Shown here: positions 33,821 through 41,978 of the stretch, one piece after another
Numbering within the stretch: the first letter of the stretch is position 1
How the letters are laid out: the number at the start of each line of letters is the position of its first letter
Origin: Coleofasciculus sp040219735
Lineage (GTDB): Bacteria; Cyanobacteriota; Cyanobacteriia; Cyanobacteriales; Coleofasciculaceae
Reading direction: 5' to 3' (one strand)
Length of the DNA stretch: 64,000 nucleotides
NCBI GenBank assembly: GCA_040219735.1
Contig: JAVJRX010000100.1
Made by a program: the position numbers and the translations under genes
The notes under the pieces: generated by a model
The model's database searches: none
Seen by the model: the letters and a program-made list of their open reading frames with translations, nothing else
What the model was told of the DNA's origin: nothing

Positions 33821-34164
33821 TTTTCTCTAGGAGTCACCCTGCCAAAACCATAATATCATTGATGGAGTAGTACAAGACGATTCTAAGCTGTTCGACATTT
33901 AAACCTTAATGTCAACAACTGCTCTCATCGTTGTCATGCTAGCATCTTGCTCGCTACCCATTTCCAATTTCTATCATGTCCGGTCAAACACCCCGAATAA
34001 AAGCGTCTGAAACCCTTGTTATTAAAGCATTGTAATTACGGGGAATCGTCAGGACATGATATTACAGCGATTTTCAAGTTAGTAGACTACAGCCCATAAT
34101 TGAGCACAGAAGTAACGTGCCAAAAATAAATCTGGGGACTCTACATGAGCAAAGTATTTTTTAG
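33821..34164. other. Intergenic region with a nested inverted repeat
   Basis: It carries a degenerate copy (33885-33970) of the repeat at 28381-28470. A 90-base segment follows, bounded by TATCATGTCC (33972-33981) and GGACATGATA (34052-34061), with inner arms ccccg (33991-33995) and cgggg (34039-34043). No gene is seen. Confidence 0.65.
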
Positions 34165-34707
34165 CTAAAGTTCTTTCAGCTTGGCATCTAAATCAAAGGG
34201 TTGTCCATAATCCCAAATTTTCATATCTAAACGATGATTGGATACAGTGATTTCCAATTCAACAGGAGTCGATTTTGATAAGCCTTTGTGGGCGTGACGA
34301 ACAACATTGGTAAACGCCTCGACTAGGGCAATTTGACCTAACTGCCAAACTTGTTGGGGAATGGGTAAATGCTGGATCTGTCCATACCAATCTAAAATTT
34401 GCTCTACGGCATTGAGGTCGCTATTGACAGTAAGCTTGAGGTTCCGATAACGAGACTTGATTCGTTTTTTTCTAAAGTAATTTCCCAGAATCAACGTCAG
34501 CCGCCTGCAAAAACAAAGTAACCTGGCGAACAGATTTTTCTGGTGGCATTTCGGTAATATTTTAACGGGTTCTTGTTCATAGACTTTGCTGATAAACAAA
34601 CAATTTTTATTGTCTTGGGTGCGGGTATACCTGATATCGTCGGCGATCTGGGAAATGATTTTTATGCCCATTCCGCCTTCAGGGAGTTGCTCTATGGTAT
34701 TTGGCAT
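34165..34707 (-). CDS. RsbW-like anti-sigma/serine kinase ATPase with swapped halves
   Basis: 180 residues. The N-terminal part, LPEGGMGIKIISQIADD then IRYTRTQDNKNCLFI, is what normally closes an RsbW-type HATPase domain (G2 box GGxGI, last strands). The C-terminal part, LKLTVNSDLNAVEQIL...QIALVEAFTNVVRHAH (N box)...MKIWDYGQPFDLDAKLKEL, is what normally opens it. A basic linker (about 50-88) joins them. In ordinary relatives AKLKEL is followed directly by a GGxGI box, so the gene looks circularly permuted or is a fusion of two fragments after a tandem duplication. The ATG has a GAGGGGA ribosome site. Activity is uncertain. Confidence 0.7.
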   Translation of the reverse strand: MPNTIEQLPEGGMGIKIISQIADDIRYTRTQDNKNCLFISKVYEQEPVKILPKCHQKNLFARLLCFCRRLTLILGNYFRKKRIKSRYRNLKLTVNSDLNAVEQILDWYGQIQHLPIPQQVWQLGQIALVEAFTNVVRHAHKGLSKSTPVELEITVSNHRLDMKIWDYGQPFDLDAKLKEL

Positions 34708-35200
34708 AAGAAAAGTCCCCTCATGGAAAGAAACTATTTTTTAGTATCCAGGATTTGTAGGTAGTGCATTGTGATAGATAGATTGACAGTAACGTGATAA
34801 TTTCCGTTGGTCTGAGTAATTAGCTGCACACCACTAATGTAACTTGAATCACATTAATACGGTTAATGGCATCAAGTTCGCTCATTTTCTCTCTTGTTAG
34901 TGTTTCAGTCGCATCGATGACTGAACTTATTGTCCAGAGTAGCTTTTAGACTCAGGACAAGAGGGTAGAAGTAACAGACCCACTAAAATTTCCCTTGCCG
35001 CCCCTGTCTGTCTTGTTTAGAGGTGTTTGGAGGCGGTTGGTATGATGCAGGAGTAGCCTCTATGTGAAAGTTAGAGTAATAACCTTAATATATTCTAAAT
35101 GATCTATGCGATCGCGCCCAGTAATTGGTCTAATTATAAATTGAGCGGTTGAGACAAGCGGGGGAAACGCTACTGCCTTTCGAGGGTGCGGTTCACCCCT
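34708..35200. other. Intergenic region before the ATPase gene
   Basis: About 490 bases without a gene. It contains hairpins agcg-ggggaa-(a)cgct near 35158-35171 and gggtg-cggtt-caccc near 35184-35198, the latter directly after the STAND-WD40 stop and a possible terminator for that operon. Confidence 0.5.
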
Positions 35201-38200
35201 TTACTCTTGAGTGTCGATACCCTGACACCGAGGGGGTTCTGGATTAGTCACGCTGTCAGCATCGCGTTGTTTCATCTTTCGGTTCGTCTTAATATAGTCC
35301 TCCAGCCAATTGCAACCGTATATCAGTAGTTCATCTAATTGATCTAATTTGTGGAGTTCTTTTAAATCCCACAAAATTATAGTATTGTCCGCACTGGCTA
35401 ATGCTAAGGTTTGACCATCAGGAGAAAAACTCACGCCTCTAATTCCATCCCGATGTCCGGTCAGAGTTCTGATGAAAGTCCCATCCAGGTTCCAGAGTTT
35501 CACGGTTTTATCATCACTGGCTGTGGCGATGGTTTGACCATCCGGTGAGAAAGTGACGCTACGAACCTGATCCTGATGTCCTTCAAGCGTCTTAATTAGT
35601 TCTCCTTCTATTGTCCAAAGTTTCGCCGTATTGTCCTCACTGGCTGTAGCGATGATTTGACCATCTGGTGAGAATGCCACACTCCGAACCCAACTTTTGT
35701 GTCCGTTATCTCCTGTGAGTGTCCTAATCAAGCTGCCATCAGGCTTCCAGAGATTTACAGTTGTGTCATCACTGGCTGAGGCAATAATTTGACCATCGGG
35801 ACTAAACGTCACATCCCTTACCCAGTCGCGATGATCTTTGAGTAAGGTTTTTCGCCACACACCGTCGAATCTCCAGAGTGTAACAGTATTATCTCGACTG
35901 GCTGTAGCAATCGTCTTGCCGTCGGGAGAGAAACTGACACCAAATACTTGATCAGGATGCCATAGAGTCCATTGAAGTTTACCATCGCCCGTCCAAAGTT
36001 TCACGGTTTGGTCATAACTTGCGGTGGCGATGGTTTGACCATCTCGGGAAAAACTCACATCTAAAACCTCTTTAGTGTGGTTTTTGGGAAGTTCTCGCAG
36101 TCTATAGTTTGGTGTATTACTTCCATCGGTTGAAGAATCCTTTTCCCATAGTTTTACCGTTCCATCTTCACTGGCTGAGGCAATCCTCTGACCATCAGGG
36201 CTAAAGCTTACATTCCAGACTTTACCGATATGTCCGTTGAGGGTTTTTTGGAAAATTCTGTCACCCAGTTGCCAGAGTTTTAATGAGTGATCCGCACTGG
36301 CTGAGACTAGGCGATTTTCAGATAAAAAACTCACATCATAAACACCATTGCTATGGCCGGTTAGGGTTGTTTGCAATTGCCCATTTTCCACGTTCCATAT
36401 TTTAACTGTATTATCTTGACTCGCTGTCGCCAGGGTTTTACCATTGGGGCTAAAACTGAGGCTTGATACTGAATCTCTATGCCCCTTAAGGCTTCTCACA
36501 AAGTCATCCTCAAGTGACCAAAGTTTAACTGTGCCATCCCGACTGGCTGTGGCAATTATTTGACCATCAGGGCTGAAAGTGACTGCCCAAACTATATCTG
36601 AATGTTCTTTAAATTTCCTATTAGGAATGGTTTCAAATTTTCCCTCAGCCGTGCGTTGCCAGAGTTTCACGGTATTATCCCGACTCGCTGTGGCTATAAC
36701 CTTACCATTGGGGGAAAAACTGACGCTATTAACACCGTTTTCATGACCTTCAAGTGTTTGAATCCAGCGACCTTCTAAGTCCCACAATTTGACAGTATTG
36801 TCTTGACTGGCTGTGGCAACGATTTTGTCGGTGGGGGAAAAGCTGACATGATAGACGCCTTTGTCATGTCCCTTGATAGTTTGGTAGGGGGAGGTTTCAA
36901 AGCCACCTTTACCATTCGCTTTCCATAATTTAACTGTATTATCAAAGCTAGCTGTAGCTAGTATCTGACCGTCTGGTGAAAAACTCACGCCCAATACTCT
37001 ATCAGAATGGGCTTTAATTGGCGGCATTAATAATGTTCCATTTGGCTTCCATAGTCTTACAGTTCCGTCATAACTGGCTGAGGCAATGGTTTGACCGTCC
37101 TTTGAGACACTTATATCCCAAATAAGACCTTCGTGTCCTTCTAAGCGATTACGTTCTTCTAACCAGAAAATAGACTGTTGTAGTGCGGCTACAACTTGAG
37201 AATAAATTTGCTTATTGGTAAGTAACTTACTTTTTTGCCTCAATTGGGTCCCAGCATTAATCGCTTCGATTAAAGACTCAAATCGTTGACCTGACACAAA
37301 TAGGGCTTCTGATGTCTTAATTCTGGCTAAAATTTGGTTTTTTTCTGCTTCTTGCCGATGAGATTCTGATGTTAACCAATTGGATTTTGCTTCTTGCCTA
37401 CGGACTTCTGCTTCTTGCCAAAGAATTCCTGTTGAAATTGTCAATATAAATAAAGTAATACCTGCGGTTACTGCTGCAAAAACTTGCCGTTTCCGAAATG
37501 AAATTAACTTTTCTTGACTCAAAGTATTTTTAATTTCATCTAATAAGTTAATTCCTCTGGGTTTCCGAATAAAATAGGCTAAATAATCATGAACAATTTG
37601 ATAGCGGATGCCATGAATATCAGCAAGTTTAAAAACTAAACCTGATTTAATAAAAATATCTAAGACCAAACTCAATTGTTGGGAGTCTCCCGCCTTTAAT
37701 TGGTCAGGTTTGACAGCAAGATCCGCTGCTAAGGCTTTTAACTGTGCCTCCAAATCAGCACGACTTTTGAGGGGGCGAGGTTTTTTCCCTTGGGTGAGTA
37801 AGTACAAGACTAATTCAGCCGTTCGTTGATTTTCAGAGCCGCAATCTTTAATCACTTCTGCCAAATAGCGCTGCACCAGTTTATCCTTCGGACCCCGTTC
37901 TTGATACTCAACCAGGGTAGTAATTCCTTCCGTTTGCATTTGTGCGCCGACTACTTGCAACTCAATGGGACGCACTTCTCCTGAGCGGCTGGCTAAATCC
38001 TCCACGATTGCATCAACCAAAGCGGGTTCCAAAGGAAACTGAGAACCGTCAGTCAAATGTTTAATAACATTCTTGGCGTCTTTCTGTGAAAACTTGCCTA
38101 AGTGATAGAGAATATTTTTGTTGAGAATATCATTCTGGATGGCGGCTAGATGGGATAAGTGATTGCCAATGAGCAAATAATGGAGATAATCCTCTCGTAT

Positions 38201-40138
38201 GGAAAGGATAACCTTGACAAAGGGAATATCTAGGCATTTACCAAAAAACTCAAAAAATTCTTGTTTTTGCTCCGATTCGGTGCAAACAAAGAAAAATTCC
38301 TCGAACTGGTCAAAAATTAGAACAGTTCGCAGGTTGTGATGTTCATTTTGAGTCAGTTGTTCAATGACAGTAGCTGCTGAATCGGGTATAGCGGATAAGA
38401 TAGTTCCTCGTTTCTCAAGCGCTTTAAAGAGTGACTTACTCAAATCCTTAACCCAATTCGTATAAACGCGCAGTGGAACGGGCAAGATATCGCGAGTATC
38501 AGTACCAAGAGTCTGATACCTCAGAGTTGGCAGTAAACCCGCATTGATCAGGGAACTTTTGCCGACTCCCGATTGACCATAAATCACTGTCAGCTTATGC
38601 TGAGGACTGATAATTCTAGCAACCAAGCGTTTGATATCATTTTCTCGACCGGACGCCAAAATCTCTCTAGCTACAGTCTCCCGATGCTCTGATTTCGTGA
38701 AGGATAAATTTCTCTGTCGTCGGGATTGTAAACGTCCCGCACCCACAAAGGCTCGGAAATTAAATTGTTGTTCGATGGAGCGCCGACATTGTTTAACGTC
38801 AAAGGCTTCGAGATAATGGTGTTGTTGATAGTATAGATTTCGCAACTCATTCAAAATCTGAATATAAAGTAGCGGATTATTTTCCGGTTCAGCTTTTTTG
38901 GCTGTTTCTAGAGTTGCGATCGCGTCCTGAACCTCTCCCAACTGCTGCTGCGCTCGTGCTAAGAGTAAAAGATACCAACTCTGATGCTGTGCCTCCGTCG
39001 TAGCGTCTGAGAGTTGCAACGCTTTTTCCACGAAAGCCTTTGCCTTGCTTCCATGGTGCTGGTACAATGCTACTTCGGCTAAAAAGCCATAATTTTGAGC
39101 TAATAGCGCCGGATTACCATTCTTTTCATGCAAGGGTTGGGCTTTTTTGGCAAGTTTTTGTAACTCATCCCAATTTTCCAAGCGTCGCCATACTTCACCA
39201 AGCTGACCAACAAACTTAGCCACTAAATCAAGACGCCCCACCTGCTCAAAACAATCAATGCATTGCTGAAAATAAAACAAGGCTTTGTGCCAATGGCTAG
39301 AACTTTTAGGTTTATATAACTCGGCTTTACGGCAATAACATAACCCAATGTGAAACAGTAGCGCTCCCTCTTTTTCTCTTAATGTTGGCGTTTGGGGTGG
39401 TGATTCCCAAGCTAATTTTTGCCAAAAGTCAAGGCTATGCTGATAGTATGCCAAGGCTCCATCAATTTCATCCTGGACATAAGCCTCTAGACCCAACACA
39501 AAGTCTAGACTAGTTTGCAGCGTTTTTGGTATGTCTCTACCTTGATTTTTTAACTCCTGCACAGCGGCGTTAATTTCCCAACTCAAACCCCTGCCTAAGA
39601 TAGCATCATTGGCTAAAAATGGGCTTGCACCAAAGTCTAAAACCTTTATAAATAAAGTATTGGCTTTCTGTTGTAGCTCATCGAGCAGCGTTTCCGGCGG
39701 GTATTTCAACACCGTGCGCTTCGCCCAACTCTCAATATCTGGAACTAACCGAATCAGCTTCCGCACGATTTCATCATTAACCCAAATCACCAGAGGGAAA
39801 GGACAGTTTTTGCGAAATTCTTCCCGTACTTGATTCATTGAAGTGAGCAGGCGATCGAGGTGGTAAACAGATTCCAACCCTACTATCATTAACGCTGATG
39901 GTGTTTGGGTTTCCTGTTCCTTTTGAATTGTGGAGTAGAGTCTCTGGGTAGACGCATGAAGCATAAGTTCTGTGATCGGTACAGAGCAGATGTCTTTAAG
40001 CTGCTGCATTGATCGCTCTCGCAGGCTAATGTAGTTACAGTGAACCAACATTAAGGAAAATTGCCCCTCAGACATCGCGATCGCCCAGGCAAGTTCTTGA
40101 ATTGATTTCTGGTTATCGCTCCTCGAAGATGGGTTCAT
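35201..40138 (-). CDS. STAND NTPase with TPR-like region and 14 WD40 repeats
   Basis: 1645 residues. Residues 1-170 form an alpha/beta domain (LMLVHCNYISLRERSMQQL...ALMIVGLESV) with no Walker A motif visible. Helical TPR-like repeats cover about 205-455. A STAND NTPase follows with Walker A GQSGVGKSS (521-529) and Walker B TVLIFDQFEE (605-614). A membrane helix at about 870-892 precedes a coiled segment and 14 WD40 repeats (about 985-1590) ending in LIYGCNWLEDYIKTN. Fourteen blades would make two seven-bladed propellers. Many repeats share FSPDGQ.IATAS.DNTVKLW almost unchanged, a sign of recent homogenisation. Its start overlaps the AAA gene stop (ATGA). A sensor of stress or invasion is likely; the trigger is unknown. 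Confidence 0.88.
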   Translation of the reverse strand: MNPSSRSDNQKSIQELAWAIAMSEGQFSLMLVHCNYISLRERSMQQLKDICSVPITELMLHASTQRLYSTIQKEQETQTPSALMIVGLESVYHLDRLLTSMNQVREEFRKNCPFPLVIWVNDEIVRKLIRLVPDIESWAKRTVLKYPPETLLDELQQKANTLFIKVLDFGASPFLANDAILGRGLSWEINAAVQELKNQGRDIPKTLQTSLDFVLGLEAYVQDEIDGALAYYQHSLDFWQKLAWESPPQTPTLREKEGALLFHIGLCYCRKAELYKPKSSSHWHKALFYFQQCIDCFEQVGRLDLVAKFVGQLGEVWRRLENWDELQKLAKKAQPLHEKNGNPALLAQNYGFLAEVALYQHHGSKAKAFVEKALQLSDATTEAQHQSWYLLLLARAQQQLGEVQDAIATLETAKKAEPENNPLLYIQILNELRNLYYQQHHYLEAFDVKQCRRSIEQQFNFRAFVGAGRLQSRRQRNLSFTKSEHRETVAREILASGRENDIKRLVARIISPQHKLTVIYGQSGVGKSSLINAGLLPTLRYQTLGTDTRDILPVPLRVYTNWVKDLSKSLFKALEKRGTILSAIPDSAATVIEQLTQNEHHNLRTVLIFDQFEEFFFVCTESEQKQEFFEFFGKCLDIPFVKVILSIREDYLHYLLIGNHLSHLAAIQNDILNKNILYHLGKFSQKDAKNVIKHLTDGSQFPLEPALVDAIVEDLASRSGEVRPIELQVVGAQMQTEGITTLVEYQERGPKDKLVQRYLAEVIKDCGSENQRTAELVLYLLTQGKKPRPLKSRADLEAQLKALAADLAVKPDQLKAGDSQQLSLVLDIFIKSGLVFKLADIHGIRYQIVHDYLAYFIRKPRGINLLDEIKNTLSQEKLISFRKRQVFAAVTAGITLFILTISTGILWQEAEVRRQEAKSNWLTSESHRQEAEKNQILARIKTSEALFVSGQRFESLIEAINAGTQLRQKSKLLTNKQIYSQVVAALQQSIFWLEERNRLEGHEGLIWDISVSKDGQTIASASYDGTVRLWKPNGTLLMPPIKAHSDRVLGVSFSPDGQILATASFDNTVKLWKANGKGGFETSPYQTIKGHDKGVYHVSFSPTDKIVATASQDNTVKLWDLEGRWIQTLEGHENGVNSVSFSPNGKVIATASRDNTVKLWQRTAEGKFETIPNRKFKEHSDIVWAVTFSPDGQIIATASRDGTVKLWSLEDDFVRSLKGHRDSVSSLSFSPNGKTLATASQDNTVKIWNVENGQLQTTLTGHSNGVYDVSFLSENRLVSASADHSLKLWQLGDRIFQKTLNGHIGKVWNVSFSPDGQRIASASEDGTVKLWEKDSSTDGSNTPNYRLRELPKNHTKEVLDVSFSRDGQTIATASYDQTVKLWTGDGKLQWTLWHPDQVFGVSFSPDGKTIATASRDNTVTLWRFDGVWRKTLLKDHRDWVRDVTFSPDGQIIASASDDTTVNLWKPDGSLIRTLTGDNGHKSWVRSVAFSPDGQIIATASEDNTAKLWTIEGELIKTLEGHQDQVRSVTFSPDGQTIATASDDKTVKLWNLDGTFIRTLTGHRDGIRGVSFSPDGQTLALASADNTIILWDLKELHKLDQLDELLIYGCNWLEDYIKTNRKMKQRDADSVTNPEPPRCQGIDTQE

Positions 40139-41550
40139 GATTTGAATTCCTCAGCTTCGGCTAAAATTGGATTGATCACAAACCAAGACCCTTGGCGATC
40201 GCGATATTCATAGACGAACATACTGCGAATCAGTTGTTCGTATCCCTCATCGCCCGTGACTTTTTTCTCATCAGCCACTCGACGCAATAATGCCCATTCA
40301 CTCTTATCAACAGCTAACTTCAGAGCATTTTTATAGTCTAAAATTACCTCTTCTAAGCTGTTGCGGGAGATGGGTAATCCCATTTCTTTTTGGATGGCAT
40401 TATTAAGCAACCGTAGCAAATTGCGGACATGACCCCCACTAATCCGACAGAGGCGATCTAATGTTTCAGGTGTATCAAAAATCTCTGTCATTTGATGGAG
40501 ACGTTGCTCCGCCTCTAAATCAGGAAACGCTCTGGCTAGCACCATCTGTCGTAGTAGTGCCATTCCTTGTTCGCATTCACTACCATCGCGCAACTGAACC
40601 CATACCATGGGTAATACAGTTGGATTCTTAAACCGTTGAGTCAAAGGAGCAAATTCATTAGAGAACCTCAACGCCAAGGGCATGGTATATATTAGATGAC
40701 AATTTAAACTGCGTAACTGCTCTCCTCGGTCTACAAATAAGTATTCTTGCTGATTACGTCCCCAGGGTTTAGCCGAACTGTCAATTCGGTCAAGATTATC
40801 AACAATAACTACTAGCCCTTTTTTACCATCGTCTTTAAGTCTCTTAATTCCAGGTTCGATGAGTTCCGAGTTAATTGCCTCTAATATTCCATTGGTGCGC
40901 GGTTCTAAATATCCCCTTAATTTATTCCGAAACTCTGGACTAGCTTTTGCCCTCGCGGTAATCTTGCCAATTAAGGGAGCCACAAACGATAATCCCTCTT
41001 CCTTGCTCACTTTAACTTCACCGATTCCAGGAATGCCAACATTAACCGAAAAATCTCCGGCGGTACTAGCCGCCACATTACCCAACCCCGGAACCGAAGT
41101 GTCAGCCGTCAGCTCAATTTCGGTTTGCAACAGCTTCGCCACTTGTTTAAGAATAACTTGAGGATTGTGGGAACGGTTCTGTTCAACCCTATCCAAGCTT
41201 TCACTCACCCGCGCCGCGATCGCCAGTAAAATATCGCTGACATCCACGTCTGCCATTTCTAAATTGTGAGAGGATTCAAAATAGACAATATGAAATCCTT
41301 CTCGCTCTAACTGGGCTTTGAGTTGTAGTAACTCGGTGGATTTACCACAGCCAACGTGTCCAGTAAAGAGTTGGCAAGTCGGTGTATCAGGAGACCAAAA
41401 TGCAATTTGATTGCTTAATTCTTTGATTACATGTCCCCCGCGCACAGGAGAGAAATCAATATAATAGTTTTGATCCTTAGCGGTATTATCCACAAATAAG
41501 GTTTTATCGGGATTAGTGGCTTGGAAAAATTCTCGTAAATCTAATGTCAT
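40135..41550 (-). CDS. AAA/KAP-like P-loop ATPase partnered with the STAND-WD40 protein
   Basis: 471 residues. It starts with LREFFQATNPDKTLFVDNTAKDQNYYIDFS, then Walker A GHVGCGKST (64-72), a Walker B-like KGLVVIVDNLDRID (244-257) and a sensor-type region HLIYTMPLAL. A glycine- and valine-rich stretch at about 150-195 (SVPGLGNVAASTAGDF, VGIPGIGEVKVSKEEGLSFV) interrupts the ATPase and may touch membrane. It ends with a winged-helix-like part, ALLRRVADEKKVTGDEGYEQLIRSMFVYEYR. The stop overlaps the STAND gene start by 4 bases, so both proteins should be made together. I infer a two-component switch; no enzymatic effector other than the NTPases is evident. Confidence 0.8.
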   Translation of the reverse strand: MTLDLREFFQATNPDKTLFVDNTAKDQNYYIDFSPVRGGHVIKELSNQIAFWSPDTPTCQLFTGHVGCGKSTELLQLKAQLEREGFHIVYFESSHNLEMADVDVSDILLAIAARVSESLDRVEQNRSHNPQVILKQVAKLLQTEIELTADTSVPGLGNVAASTAGDFSVNVGIPGIGEVKVSKEEGLSFVAPLIGKITARAKASPEFRNKLRGYLEPRTNGILEAINSELIEPGIKRLKDDGKKGLVVIVDNLDRIDSSAKPWGRNQQEYLFVDRGEQLRSLNCHLIYTMPLALRFSNEFAPLTQRFKNPTVLPMVWVQLRDGSECEQGMALLRQMVLARAFPDLEAEQRLHQMTEIFDTPETLDRLCRISGGHVRNLLRLLNNAIQKEMGLPISRNSLEEVILDYKNALKLAVDKSEWALLRRVADEKKVTGDEGYEQLIRSMFVYEYRDRQGSWFVINPILAEAEEFKS

Positions 41551-41978
41551 GCCATACCCATTCTACTAGTGACATTGCTAGCTATTCTCAAACAGAAGCA
41601 GCTAACGTACTGTAAATAACAGATACCGTAAATGCAACTTTAAATAACTCTCTAGGACTGTTATACTTCCTGATTCTATTTTAATCGGGAAAATTTGACT
41701 TCGGTGTCATGAATATTTATACAATTCTTCATAATAGAGGGATCTTTTGCTTCTAATCAGCTATCTTAAAAAAAAATTAACTGAAAAAATCCTCAGTTTA
41801 CTCAAGGCATTAATAACGTTTACTGATTTAAATTTTTGTAACGATATCCTCAACCTGGCTTCTGCTGTTGAAGTTTTATGACTGCTAAGTGAGCTGACTC
41901 GACTGACGCTCTAGGGGGTAGCCCTTGTCAAAGTTCCTAGTATAGGATAGCGAAGAATGCGCTAAACAATAGAGAACA
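41551..41978. other. Divergent intergenic region
   Basis: About 430 AT-rich bases between the AAA gene and the peptidoglycan-binding protein gene. It must hold the promoters of both. No gene or clear repeat is seen. Confidence 0.5.
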
